From contig OY759224.1 in NCBI GenBank assembly GCA_963662175.1, positions 24,003,489 to 24,067,488 on the forward strand: 64,000 nucleotides of DNA. The letters run 5' to 3'. The notes beneath the pieces are model-generated. The model was not told the origin of the DNA. It saw nothing but the letters and a program-made list of their open reading frames with translations, and did not search any database. Every line of letters starts with the position of its first letter. Within the stretch, counting starts at the first letter, position 1. This document shows positions 10,982 through 21,107 of the stretch, piece by piece. Source of the stretch: Aradus depressus. Taxonomy: Eukaryota; Arthropoda; Insecta; Hemiptera; Aradidae. A program made the translations under genes and the position numbers.

Positions 10982-11328
10982 GAGGCCACGGTAGCTCAGT
11001 GGTATGCGTGCTTGACTTCTGAGCTCAAGGTCGTGGGTTCGTAACCCGACCGAGGCCCTTAGTTTATTTTATCTGGGAGGTAAAATAAACTTAAGCACGC
11101 CGTCCTTCGGATGGGACGTTAAGCGATGGTCCCGAGCCTGTACGATGTCAGGTACTCGTTAAAGACCCCCTGCCCTAGGTAAATAAAAATTTAGGGTAGG
11201 CAAAATTTAGGACTCCCACAGTAGAGTCGGGCTCATGTCCACCAGAGTGACGAAAGAGCGCTCTGGTAGTAGGCGATATGACCTCGTTGTTAAAGCCCGG
11301 GCATGAGTCATAAAACCTAACCTAACCT
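10982..11328 (+). repeat. SINE, full length, with 12-bp target duplication
   Basis: AAATTAGATTTA occurs at 10970-10981 and 11329-11340. The 5' end reads GAGGCCACGGTAGCTCAG and the tail is CCTAACCTAACCTAA, the longest CCTAA tail in the window. Confidence 0.9.
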
Positions 11329-11439
11329 AAATTAGATTTATAACTACTTGAGTCTAACACACCTATGATTAGTAATAATAACAAAACTATTTTAAAAAAA
11401 AGTAATTTTTTTTTTTTTTTTTTTTTAATTATTTAAAGC

Positions 11440-12175
11440 CGCAACTATGCAAAAAATGCACAACCAGCGGCTGGGCTGACATGTAATATACAGACATTAA
11501 AAAAAAAAAAAAAAATATGACATGAGAGGCTTGAGACAGGAAACAGACCTTGAGACAGGAAACAGAGCGGTGAACCCTCATGACATCACTTCATAACAGA
11601 TCTCTATGCCAAACTTTCTTTAATCTTCGTGGGGGATTGTTAATGCTTGTGTCTATGGGTGTGATGTTCAAGTCGCGGTGTAAAGTCTTGTTGCTAACAT
11701 ATGGTGGGCATTGCGTGATCAGTCGGAGAGTCTTGGATTGAAATATCTGTATTCTTTTGATGTTCGAAGTCTTGGCTGTACCATATATTTATAAGTCCAG
11801 AGAGGTCGGAGAAGATAGGTATAACAATTCAGTTTTTGTCGAGTAGATAATTTAGAACGTCTATTCAAAATACTGTACAATAGTCTAAGTCACCGGTCTA
11901 GTGTGAGTCGTGTCGTCCGAGTATGAGGGTTCCAAGTCAGCCTTTTATAGAGGGTTAATCCTAAATATTTTACGGAAGAGGTATGAGGTAATGGCTGGTT
12001 TTCAATGAATACGGGGGGCAGTCACCTCGGCGGAGAGCGAATGTTACGTGTTGACATTTTGTGGTGTTAAATTTAATTTTCCAAGATTTACTCCAAACTT
12101 CAATTTTGTTGAGGTGTTGCTGTAGTATAAGTGAAGTGGTATGAGGATCTGTGTGAGAGGCTAGAATGGCGGTGT

Positions 12176-12177
<2 letters not shown>
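11440..12177 (-). mobile_element. jockey-like non-LTR retrotransposon, 5'-truncated
   Basis: The minus strand translates, with a few frame breaks, to the C-terminal part of a reverse transcriptase. It starts just after the catalytic aspartates (DTAILASHTDPHTTSLILQQ), then has a 'VKYLGLTL…LTWNPHT' block and a thumb-like tail. At its 5' side it abuts an A/T homopolymer at 12178-12207. The element is dead. The YLGL…LTW spacing is typical of jockey-clade ORF2. Confidence 0.75.

Positions 12178-12207
<30 letters not shown>
12178..12207. repeat. Poly(A)/(T) tract
   Basis: An uninterrupted A run on the plus strand breaks the reverse transcriptase frame exactly at its catalytic motif. Confidence 0.9.
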
Positions 12208-12209
<2 letters not shown>

Positions 12210-12354
12210 AAATTAATAAAAACTGAACAAATAAATACTTAAAAATATGAGTGTATAAAAAAAAATAATACAAAATACGTTTACAATAAGTAGAGGCATT
12301 TTTCAATTTAATAAAAATTAAGATAACTATTTTTCAAATAAAATCTTCGGAAGT

Positions 12355-12411
12355 GCCTTTATCCCAACGATGTTTCGGAACGTTCTTACGTCCCATCATC
12401 AGGTCCCAAGG
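12355..12411 (-). ncRNA. Hammerhead-ribozyme-like motif (best single copy)
   Basis: On the minus strand: CUGAUGA at 12402-12396, one U, a 7-bp stem II (GGGACGU with ACGUUCC, one G·U pair) closed by AAGA, then GAAA at 12376-12373. A 2-bp stem III (AC…GU, loop AUC) precedes the GUU cleavage triplet. Outer CCUU/AAGG can extend stem I, although the inner GGGA segments do not pair. All conserved hammerhead core residues are present, with one inserted U after A9. Function is inferred only. Confidence 0.55.
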
Positions 12412-12689
12412 TGTGATATAGAAGAAAAAAACAAAAAAAAAACAATGTAGCTATAACAATATATGAAAAATATATATGTATAGATTAATCAAATATAAAT
12501 GAATATATAAAAAAGTCTAAATAAATAAAAAATTATAAATTAATAAATAAAACAATAACGTACAAGGGACTGACATTTAAGATGTGGAGGAAGTCTGCCC
12601 AAAAAAGAAAAATGAAAGCTTTGTATCAAATAATGTTTTTTGGATATGAAACACGATTTTTTTAAATTGTGGTTATTTTATTCTTTTTG

Positions 12690-12880
12690 AACAGTGAGAA
12701 TAAAATTCCGTTTCCGTGTAAAGGATTTTCTCTAACATAAATATTTTTAGTTGAAATTTAAATTTTTTTATTGCATCTATTGACTTCAAAAAGTGTGGAA
12801 GGGCATTAAATAAATTAATTCCTTTATGAGTTATACTTTTTCAAAAAGAGAAGAGCAATGTTTAGTTATTTGAAAGTTTT
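12690..12880 (-). mobile_element. LINE ORF2 C-terminal tail
   Basis: The minus strand reads KYNSKGINLFNALPHFLKS followed by a segment like FKFQLKIFMLEK and FYSHCSKR, with one frame break. This 'FN.LP…I.KFK..LK.FLL…FYS' pattern is the usual end of reverse transcriptases in non-LTR elements. The hammerhead-like motif at 12355-12411 lies downstream in the same sense. Confidence 0.55.
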
Positions 12881-13221
12881 CATTCTTCCTTTAAGTTTTT
12901 TAAGCCCGTTAAAAGCCCTGGGGTTGCCATTCTGGGAGTCCAAATTTAGTGAAAATTATGTGTACATTAATAAAGGTTGTTGAGCCAAAAGTAAATAAGA
13001 ATTGGAAAAAATAAGTTTTTTTTTGGATGCACAAAATTTGCATAAACAGAAGTATGTTAGCCTTGGGACAGTTCCTCAACCTTTGCATGAGAAATACCTC
13101 GCTTTGCGAACATTTTCAACTAACCTAAGGCAAAATGTCACAATCAAAAGAAATTTCAATGGCTTATTTAGATTTTTACTTCTTCAACGACGCCTTAAGC
13201 GCCTAGGGAGTGTCATCCTCC

Positions 13222-13506
13222 TGATCTTTAACTACGAGGTCATATCGCCTACTACCAGTTCGCACTTTCGCCGTTCAGGTGGACATGAGTCCGATTCTAC
13301 TCTGGAAGTCTTAAATTTTGCATACCCTAAATTTTTATTCATCTAGGGTAGGGGTCTTTAACGAGTACCTGACATCTTATAGGCTCGTGATCATCATTTA
13401 ACGTCCCATCCGAAGGATGGCGTGCTTAAGTTTATTTTATCTCCAAGATAACATACACTAAGGCCTAGGCCGGGTTTCGCATACCACTGAGGTACCGGTG
13501 CCCTCT
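13222..13506 (-). repeat. SINE, diverged copy
   Basis: A reverse-oriented copy from TTTAACTACGAGGTCATATC to the head GGTACCGGTGCCCTC. The tail is lost and part of the tRNA region is deleted. Confidence 0.8.
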
Positions 13507-13518
13507 CACCAATAAATA

Positions 13519-13748
13519 GGTTAGGTTAGGTTTTATGACTCATGTCCGGGCTTTAACTACGAGGTCATATCGCCTACTACCAGAGCGCTCTTTCGTCACT
13601 CTGGTGGACTTGAGCCCCACTCTACTGTGGGAGTCTTAAATTTTGCCTACCCTTTTATTCACCTAGGGCAGGGGTCTTTAAGGAGTACCTGACATTGTAC
13701 AGGACCATCGCTTAACGTCCCATCCGAAGGACGGCGTGCTTAAGTTTG
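13519..13748 (-). repeat. SINE, 5'-truncated, CCTAA tail
   Basis: It starts GGTTAGGTTAGGTTTTATGA and stops after GACGGCGTGCTTAAGTTT. The tRNA head is missing. Confidence 0.85.
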
Positions 13749-13754
13749 GCGCCT

Positions 13755-13960
13755 TCAAAGTGTCTAACTTTGTTTATGTGTCTGTAAACACTATAACTCC
13801 TGATTGAATGAATATTTTCACTCGACATGTATGTGTACTCAGATGTATCCAGAACTCCAGAAGGACCAAAATTTTCAGCCAAATCGATAGATTGGTTCAG
13901 AGTTTGGGGTGAAAACATAGTTGATTAATTTCCAGTGGGGAAGTACATTGCCGGTTGATT
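13755..13960 (+). repeat. Dispersed repeat fragment
   Basis: It has TATAACTCCTGATTGAATGA, AATTTTCAGCCAAATCGATA and the right end GGGGAAGTACATTGCCGG. Confidence 0.6.
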
Positions 13961-14333
13961 TTTTCCTTTTTTTCTCTTAATCTTGGGGTTTCCCCACTAG
14001 ATCGTTCGTGTAGAATTGAGATTTTTTTTTTTGTCAAACATTTTTTTTATTATTTCTGTTATAATGAAAGGTTATTTTTTTTTTGGAATGGTCAGCCGAA
14101 TTTTGATTATAGCTCAGCAGAATCCATCCTGCAGTTTATACATTGTCCATTCTGCCCGGGCAAGCAAAAAATAGACTGTCGGCAACATAACTTCAGATAG
14201 AATTCGTATTCTGGGTATAACCTACATTGTAGGTCTAGCCTTTCTGTAACTTCTGTAACTAGAATAGGTTTTAAAAATTTGTTTTTATGTACATATGAAC
14301 CTACTCATTTGTTTGTTTTTAATTTGGAAGTTT

Positions 14334-14674
14334 GGTTAGGTTAGGTTTTATGACTCATGCCCGGGCTTTAACTACGAGGTCATATCGCCTACTACCAGAG
14401 CGCTCTTTCGTCACTCTGGTGGACATGAGCCCGACTCTATTGTCCTAAATTTTGCCTACCCTAAATTTTTTATTAACCAAGGGCAGAGGTCTTTAACGAG
14501 TATCTGACATCGTACATGCTCGGGACCATTGCTTAACGTCCCATCCAAAGGACGGCGTGCTTAAGTTTATTTAACCTCCCAGATTAAATAAACTAAGGGC
14601 CTCGGTCGGGTTTCGAACCCACGAACTTGAGCTCAGAAGGCAAGCACGCATACCACTGAGCTACCGGCGCCCTC
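14334..14674 (-). repeat. SINE, full length, with 11-bp target duplication
   Basis: TTTTAATTTGG occurs at 14317-14327 and 14675-14685, with six extra bases on the tail side. The flank beyond the right end (14675-14781) matches 1038-1145. Confidence 0.88.
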
Positions 14675-14781
14675 TTTTAATTTGGATATTACGAACTTCG
14701 TTATAACGAACTGCTGATTTTCTGGTCCCTTTAAGTTCGTTGTAACGAGAATTTACTGTATTAATAGTCCAGTAAAATATT
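14675..14781. repeat. pogo-like terminus, second copy
   Basis: This is about 93% like 1038-1145 by eye. It contains GTTCGTTATAACGAA-type dyads and ends GAATTTACTGTATTAATAG. Confidence 0.55.
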
Positions 14782-14794
14782 AGGAAGAAAATCG

Positions 14795-15757
14795 CCGACT
14801 TATGAATCTCGTTGAGCAAGGAAGTTCTTTAATGAAACCTTTTGCATCCCTTCAGAAAGACCATATAAGAAGAATGCACAACATCCCAAGGTGCGCAAAT
14901 AATTTTAAATTGTAATCGGAGTTTAAATAATTTAGAATAAACAAATTTAATGAATAAATGCAATATCTCCGAATATAATAATTATATTCGGAGATATTGT
15001 CAAAATAATTACAATTATTGTCAAAATTACTACAATTATTGTCAAAATTAATGGAAAATTCGTATTCGGGAGTTTTTTTGGTCGCTGATTATGATTTTTT
15101 TATCCTTGCGATAAACTTAGTTTCATCAGGATGTGATGGCTTCCTAGTAAATGGGGCACAAAAAACGCGTGACTTTCTCGGACGTGCTTTTGCCCCGTTT
15201 TTCGGGTTTTTAATATTTAAAAAAATTCAAAGTACGTTCGATAGAGGACACTTTCATCCTGGACTTAACACGCGAACATGTATACTACGCTATCAACTCT
15301 ACCGTATTTAGTTGAATACAAAGGTTCAATCAATTATGTTATTAAATTTTCGACATATTTAAATTTATAACAATTTTCCGTTGATTCTTACCTTTGATTC
15401 TTACCTTCATAATATTTTACAAGTGCGGCACTTAACAATTTTTTTTACAACTTTCTGCGTTTTCCGGGCTCCCATTATGGATTTCCCAAATTCTGAGTTC
15501 ATAATCGTAATCAACGACCCCAAAAACCACCAGTACGAATTCTCCATTAATTTTGACAATTATATTCGCAGATATTGAATTTATTCATTAAATTTGTTAA
15601 TACTTAAATTATTTAAACTCCGATTACAATTAAAAATTATTTGCGCAACTTGGGATGTTGTGCATTCTTCTTATATGGTCTTTCTGAAGGAGATGCAAAA
15701 GGTTTCATTAAAAAAACTTCCTTGCTCAACAAGATACATAAGTTTTCCCAAATTTTA
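14795..15757. repeat. Large inverted-repeat element, about 0.96 kb
   Basis: The left arm 14795-15000 (TTGAGCAAGGAAGTTC…CACAACATCCCAAGG) is complementary to 15552-15757. Homology continues inward at 15046-15110 and 15460-15530 (GAATTCGTA…GGTCG(C/T)TGATTA). A nested hairpin AATATCTCCGAATATAATAA lies at 14967-15000. It is probably a foldback transposon with no intact ORF. Confidence 0.75.
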
Positions 15758-15789
15758 CTGGGCTATGACTCAGGCTAGAGCTAAAATTT

Positions 15790-16340
15790 AGTGATGGCCT
15801 CTACAAGGGGAGACTGACCAAGCATTATACATTTAATGTATAAAAATGGAAAAACGGACATTAAAAACTCGATCTCAATTTTTTCTTCGGTGCTTAGGTA
15901 TATTATAAATGGAAAATGAATAAAAAAATTATAAATAATATTTCTCCATTGCAGCAACAGAACATTGGTGTCAAGATCTTAAGAACAATCCTCAAGAAAC
16001 CTTTTAAAAAATATATATAATTCATTTAATTGTTAATTTATGTGTGAAGACTTCCAGGATATATTTATATTTTCTATGAAATAGTTTCTTTGTTTGTTAA
16101 ATATATTCAATAATTCCTGAGAAAATTGTTGATTGGTCAAGGTGCCTGCTTTGTTTTTATGGAAGCTGAAATTCAAATATTGCGACATTCAATAGTTTGC
16201 CAATTTTATTCAATATTTAATTATTTTATTTTAATTTAATTTTTAATTTCGTAGTTTTTAATGATAGAAGAATAGCTGACAATCTATTTGATGCTAATTG
16301 GTAGGAAGTTATAAACATTTAAACATTTACATAGACTTAC
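15790..16340. other. AT-rich, nothing recognised
   Basis: No supported gene or repeat. Confidence 0.3.
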
Positions 16341-16460
16341 ATTAAACTTCCCCAGCGTTACAAACCAATGGGGAAAATATGAAATCGATCAGACGTTGAG
16401 TTTTCACCGGAATTTTATGTTTTTCAAACTCCTGTTTTCAAAAAAGAAAAAAAAAAAAAA
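16340..16460 (+). repeat. Dispersed repeat edge and A tract
   Basis: It carries the 'CGTTGAGTTTTCACCGGAAT' block of the family and ends in an A run at 16441-16465. Confidence 0.45.
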
Positions 16461-16476
16461 AAAAATTTGTATGGTA

Positions 16477-16590
16477 ATTATTGTGACTATTGTCCGGGCT
16501 TTAACTTCGACGTGTTATCGCCTGCAACCAGAGGGCTCTTTCGTATGATGTCAGTTACTCTACTTACTACGGGGGATTATGAGTATCTAA
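16477..16590 (-). repeat. SINE fragment, degraded
   Basis: It contains GTCCGGGCTTTAACTTCGAC and the adjacent CAACCAGAGGGCTCTTTCGT in reverse sense, then loses similarity. Confidence 0.6.
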
Positions 16591-16796
16591 CTTCAAGACA
16601 GATTTCTCTAGAAGTAGAATAACAACCACATAAATTATAAATTAAATATAATTTTTGTTCTGAAAATTGCATAAATTTTGCTTGACAAAAAGATAGTTTT
16701 AATATTTTGAAATTTAAAAGTTCATATCTTTCTTGTCATTTATTTATTTTGAACTGTTGAACATTTTTTGTGGAATTTTGTACAATATAAATATTA

Positions 16797-16920
16797 GAGG
16801 TCGCCGGTAGCTCATTGTTATGCGTGCTTGCTTACTGAGTTGAAGATAGGGGTTTCGTAACCCAGCCGAGGCCCTTAACTAGGAGGTAAAATAAACTTAA
16901 GCACGCCGTCCTTCGGATGG
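16797..16920 (+). repeat. SINE fragment (head)
   Basis: The tRNA head and first body block are present (GTCGCCGGTAGCTCATTG … GCCGTCCTTCGGATGG). It is truncated where the second dispersed family begins. Confidence 0.75.
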
Positions 16921-17160
16921 ATTAATTGATTGATTTACCCTTAAACGGTTAGTCCTGTCGAAAAGTAGCTTCTTACCAAAAATGTTCCTTATTTAATTCC
17001 CAATCGCTATCAAGTCCTTAGATTTGAGGTAGGATCAATGCGACAATGTTGCGTCTCAAATAAATTGAAAATAAATTTCTGTAGGAAATATTTCAAAATA
17101 TTGTTCAAATTGTATCGCGTGGCAACGAATTATGAAATATTTTTTTTAATTATTGGTGAG
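16921..17160 (+). repeat. Second dispersed repeat family, fragment
   Basis: GTTAGTCCTGTCGAAAAGTA and the downstream 'TGAGGTAGGATCAATGCGAC' parallel 8770-8860 and 28690-28800. Confidence 0.55.
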
Positions 17161-17162
17161 AG

Positions 17163-17663
17163 GGCCCTTCGGATGGGACGTTAAACGATGGTCCCGACCC
17201 CTGGCCTTAGGTGAATAAATAGGGTTAGGGTTTATGACTCGTGCTCGGGCTTTAACTACGAGGTCATATCGCCTACTACCAGAGCGCTCTTTCGTAACTC
17301 TGGTGCACATGAGCCCGACTCTACTGTGGGAGTCCTAAATTTTGCCTACCCTAAATTTTTTATTCACTTAGGGTAGGGGTCTTTAACGAGTACCTGACAT
17401 CGTACAGGCTCGGGACCATCGCTTAACGTCCGAAGGACGGCGTGCTTAAGTTTATTTTACCGCCCATATAAAATAAACTAAGGGCCTTGATGGGTTACGA
17501 ACCCACGTTCTTGAGCTCAGAAGTCACCACTGAGCTACCGGCGCCCTCGGTGAATAAATATTTAGGATAGGCAACATTTAGGACTCTCATAGTATTGTCG
17601 GGCTCATGTCCACCAGAGTGCTCTGGTATATGACCTCATAATTAAAGCCCTGACATAATAAAT
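17163..17663 (+). repeat. Older SINE split by a younger SINE
   Basis: The two halves, 17163-17220 and 17549-17663, form one forward SINE interrupted at GGTGAATAAAT. The second half ends in AATAATTAACTAA. Confidence 0.85.
17221..17548 (-). repeat. SINE inserted in a SINE, 11-bp target duplication
   Basis: GGTGAATAAAT occurs at 17210-17220 and 17549-17559. The inserted copy runs exactly from the tail AGGGTTAGGGTTTATGAC to the head GGCGCCCTC, which fixes both termini of the family. Confidence 0.93.
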
Positions 17664-17664
17664 A

Positions 17665-18000
17665 ATTAACTAATATATATATGTATACATTTTTGTGGAA
17701 TATAAACATTATAAATGTTTAATATAGTTCTTTGTTATTTTATTTTATTTTCACTATATTGACACTAATCGGACATTAAAATTATGTGTTCAACATGTTT
17801 TGAGTTATCAAGGAAAATGTTTAAAATATCACGGTGTGGATCAATGGAGGTGAGAATATTTAGTGAGGCCACCTAGAGCTCATGGCAGAGAAGTCAGTTT
17901 ATTATGAATAGTCATAGAGACGAGTCACAAGGTCTATTGTGTCTTTAATATGTCCATTTAAATTGATCAGCATTGTGAATCATCTGAAAAGTACTTCCAC
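17665..18000. other. Unassigned stretch
   Basis: AT-rich and without a recognisable frame. Confidence 0.3.
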
Positions 18001-18093
18001 AAATCAATTAATCATGTCGCTGAAATTTGATAGGTTATGTCCTCGTTTGATTTTGACTTTAAATATGAAATTTTATATACATTCATTACATCG

Positions 18094-19051
18094 CATAGTG
18101 GGGCAAAACGCATAATTAGCGCGAAAAAATTAAAAAGTACAGCTCTCATATTTTACAAGCATCTATTTGATAGGAAAAGATTATAATTAAAGAGAAACGT
18201 GTCATTGGGGTAAAAAAAAATTAAAATAGCACTTGCTTGTACAATAGCAGTTTAATAATGAAAATATAATAAAATAATTTTAAAAATAATACGATGAATC
18301 ATCCGATGAGTTGGTTGGCAACGACTATAACTATAACACATCCGTCGGAAAATATTTGCTTGTAGAACGATACTTTCGTAATTCCGCACCTTTTATGAAA
18401 TTATTGAATTTTCTTGGAAGAGTTTCCTCATCGATTTTGTTGGATGATCGTTTTTGAAGTGCAACTGCCATTCCCCGAACGTTTCGTTTAAGACTCTTGA
18501 ATTTCAACCATAGTGAAAACATGTAAGAGTTCTTCACTCCATTAGAACTTTCTGTAAAAGGAAAAAAAATACTGTGGCTTATCAAGGAGAGCTAAGGTTC
18601 TGCTTCTTTTACAATTAGAATACTAAATTACCAAGTGAAAAATGCTAAGTAGAAGGCATGCAATCCTGCAATTTTTTGGGCGGCTTTCAGAATGTAAAAT
18701 TTCCAATAAACAACTTTATGCATTGAATTTAATTAATTTATGCACTATTTTTTCAAAATAAACAATATAGATTATTTACTTATCTTCTCCTGAATCAGAC
18801 ATATTAGCTAAGGTTTGAAAAATAAATGAACTGCACTGTACCACTGTCAGAAAGTAGTGTGAAAAGATAATGACGTGTCGTTCCTGTGTTTACATGCCGA
18901 CTTTGCCCACTTACTGTAAACAACTGAGGCCCACCTCTTGCGTTCAATGTCTATAACTAGTCTACTTCTAATAACAATTGTTCCCATCTATCTAGTGAGA
19001 GTTTCATAATTTGAATTTTTTCGTGCTAAGTTGGTGAATTGCCCCACTGTG
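18094..19051 (-). mobile_element. Transib-like DNA transposon, 958 bp, internally deleted
   Basis: The termini are CATAGTGGGGCAAAA (left) and, read inward from the right, CACAGTGGGGCAATTC. A 5-bp duplication CATCG lies at 18089-18093 and 19052-19056. A right terminus starting with the CACAGTG heptamer plus a 5-bp duplication is the signature of the Transib superfamily, relatives of RAG1. The reading direction of its ORF is minus. It sits inside a dispersed-repeat copy whose two halves rejoin across the insertion. Confidence 0.65.
18331..18800 (-). pseudogene. ORF fragment carried by the Transib-like element
   Basis: The first exon reads MSDSGE from an ATG near 18795, in a context repeated at about 35544 where GGTAAGT follows directly. 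A second exon follows a pyrimidine-rich CCTTTTACAG and encodes about 75 residues, including KNSYMFSLWLKFKSLKRN and RKFNNFIKGAELRKYR, ending at 18331. In this copy the donor after exon 1 is altered. It is basic and short, and I do not recognise the domain. It is presumed to be the start of a transposase or accessory ORF. Confidence 0.4.
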
Positions 19052-19056
19052 CATCG

Positions 19057-19160
19057 GCAGTTATTGGGCTTTTTGAGTTGAGCCGTCCTCTGATCCCCCT
19101 TCCCTTCTGCCGATTCTGCTGAAAATTAATAAGTGTCGTCCTTAAGGAGGTGTAATAACT
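19057..19160 (-). repeat. Dispersed repeat, continuation
   Basis: GCAGTTATTGGGCTTTTTGA continues the copy interrupted at 18093, and AATTAATAAGTGTCGTCCTT follows. Confidence 0.55.
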
Positions 19161-19560
19161 GCAAGCTGTCAACATGGATTTCAAAATCGTCCTGGAATGC
19201 CTTTAAGCACTGGGAGTCCCTGATGGACCAAAATACGAGTAGAGTTGAGATGGGTGCCAGGACATCAGGGGTTTAAGGGCAACGAAAGGGCTGATCAACT
19301 AGCTGACAGAGGACCTACAGGACCGGAACCCTTCTGTGGGATCTCTAAGAGCATCGCAAGAATGGCAATAAGGTTGGCTGACCAGGAAACTCATCCAGTT
19401 CTGGAGAGGGGTCCCAAAGCAAAAACATTCGTCTCTTTTATGCGGAACCCTGAGAGAAAAGGAGCCGCGAGCTCCTGAATAAGAGCACAATGGATCTAAG
19501 AGCTATGACAGGGCTGATCACAGGACACTGTCATAAGAACAAACATCTACATATTTATTT
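19160..19560 (+). mobile_element. Non-LTR retrotransposon RNase H fragment
   Basis: The plus strand encodes the end of an RNase H domain, [20 protein letters not shown], followed by about 55 residues and, after a frame break, a LLNKSTMDLRAMTGLITGHC block. Downstream similarity is lost. The same family appears at 39690-40290 and, in reverse, 30580-29922. RNase H places it among I-like (RNase H-bearing) LINEs. Confidence 0.75.
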
Positions 19561-19605
19561 ATTATAAATTTTACCCACCAACTGGCTCTTACAGGTGGTC
19601 ATACT

Positions 19606-20197
19606 CAGCCCCGCCGCAACATATATCAGTGCCCTAGGCGAAAATCTACCTTGCGCCCTCTTGTAAGGAGAGAAAATTTCATTGATTAAAAAATAAAACT
19701 TCATAAAAAAATTTTTTAATGTTTAAAATTATTATAAAAAAAGAAAAAAAATATATATACTATATATAAAAAAAATTATAAAAACAACATGCATTATCAT
19801 AATATATCTGAAAAAATTATTAAAGACATCAAATTGTATCAATTTTTGGAAAAATTCAATTGTATTTTTCGGGCTTTAGCATTAGCAAATTCTTCAATTA
19901 CATACTTGAAATTTATGATCTTGGCCAGTTCGTTTTCTATTGCAAGAACAGCAAGAGCATGCAGTCTTTCTTGTGTCATAGTTGATCTTAAATATGTTTT
20001 TATTAATTTCAATTTGCTAAAACTCCTTTCGCAACTGGCTACTGATACTGGAATCGTTAAAAGTATGCGTAACACAATCCACAAGTTCGTGAATGTCGCA
20101 AGTATAAGTTTTTTTTTCAATTCTTTCAATCAAGGTCAAAGAGTCAACAACTGTTGTGGCCCTAACATCGAGGCGCCCTAGGCGATCGCCGGGGCTG
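19606..20197 (-). mobile_element. hAT deletion derivative with 8-bp target duplication
   Basis: GTCATACT occurs at 19598-19605 and 20198-20205. The ends are CAGCCCCGCCG and, inverted, CAGCCCCGGCG. An 8-bp duplication is diagnostic of hAT elements. The internal minus-strand frame (20129-19839) carries PVSVASCERSFSKLKLIK and TQERLHALAVLAIENE, the hAT C-terminal dimerisation region as in ZMYM/zinc-finger hAT transposases. The catalytic core is missing. Confidence 0.88.
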
Positions 20198-20232
20198 GTC
20201 ATACTACAGATCAAAGATTAGATTTATCCTAT

Positions 20233-20512
20233 TAGTTATTGTGACTCTGCCCGGAGCTTTAACTACGTTTATATCGCCTACTACCAAAGCGCTCTTTCGT
20301 CACTTTGGTGGATTAGTGGTGGATTTAGCCCGATTTTATTATGGGAGTCCTAAATTTTGCCTTTTATTCACCTAGGGTAAGGGGTCTATAACGAGTACCG
20401 GCTCGGGACCATCTCTTAACGTCCCATCCGAAGAACGGCGTGATCAAGTTTTTTTACCTTCTATATAAACAATCTAAGGGTCTCGGTCGGGTTTCGAACC
20501 CGCGATCTTCGT
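20233..20512 (-). repeat. SINE, 5'-truncated, diverged
   Basis: From AGTTATTGTGACTCTGCCCG to GGTTTCGAACCCGCGATCTT in reverse sense. The A-box part is missing. Confidence 0.8.
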
Positions 20513-20519
20513 TCTCTTT

Positions 20520-20690
20520 TTGGTGTGACCAAAATCCCATAAGGACAACACCTTTTGATTTTTAGCCAAATCGCCCAAAGGAGAGGGTGGGATTAGAGGA
20601 GAGGCTTAACTCAAAAACTTTAATAACCGTCGTTGTAATGAATGTATCGACAAAAATTTCATTTGAGAATTAAAAACCCGGTGCTTGCAG
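20520..20690 (+). repeat. Dispersed repeat fragment
   Basis: TTGATTTTTAGCCAAATCGC and GTAATGAATGTATCGACAAA are family blocks. Confidence 0.55.
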
Positions 20691-21060
20691 CGCTGCTTGG
20701 CTATCAGGTAGTACTAGGATCTAGGATCCGCCCTCCCCTCATGCTAGCTGGGTTCCTATGAGATCTACATTGTTAGTTCCGTGATAATAGCGATAATATC
20801 TTCAGTAGTTTTTTATCCCCATTGGTTTCTTATCAACGGGTTCTCTTTAATGAGATAATAGGACACTGTCAGAGGTTAAACCTATTATTTTATCGATCAT
20901 TAACCTCTTTAGAATGAGGAAAAAAACCAAACAGCTTATTATAGTAGGGAAAAGTTGTAAAAGATTAATTTTAATTAATGAATAATTTTCATTCATTAGA
21001 TTGTATGAATGACAAATTCAATAGATTGTATGAATGATTGAATTTATTGAAACTTTTTAG
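20690..21060. other. Unassigned stretch
   Basis: No gene or repeat recognised. Confidence 0.3.
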
Positions 21061-21107
21061 TAAATCATCGAGAATCTGTTTCTTACAAGTGGTACTAATT
21101 TTTCATT

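Noticed and set aside
11003..11060. tRNA gene at the SINE head
   Set aside because: A and B boxes are present, but there is no closing acceptor stem, and the same head recurs at every SINE copy.
13002..13346. 114-codon plus-strand open frame
   Set aside because: Its second half is read through a SINE copy, and the first half has no recognisable similarity.
15018..15311. 97-codon plus-strand open frame
   Set aside because: It lies within the spacer and arms of a large inverted-repeat element, and its arm part is mirrored on the other side.
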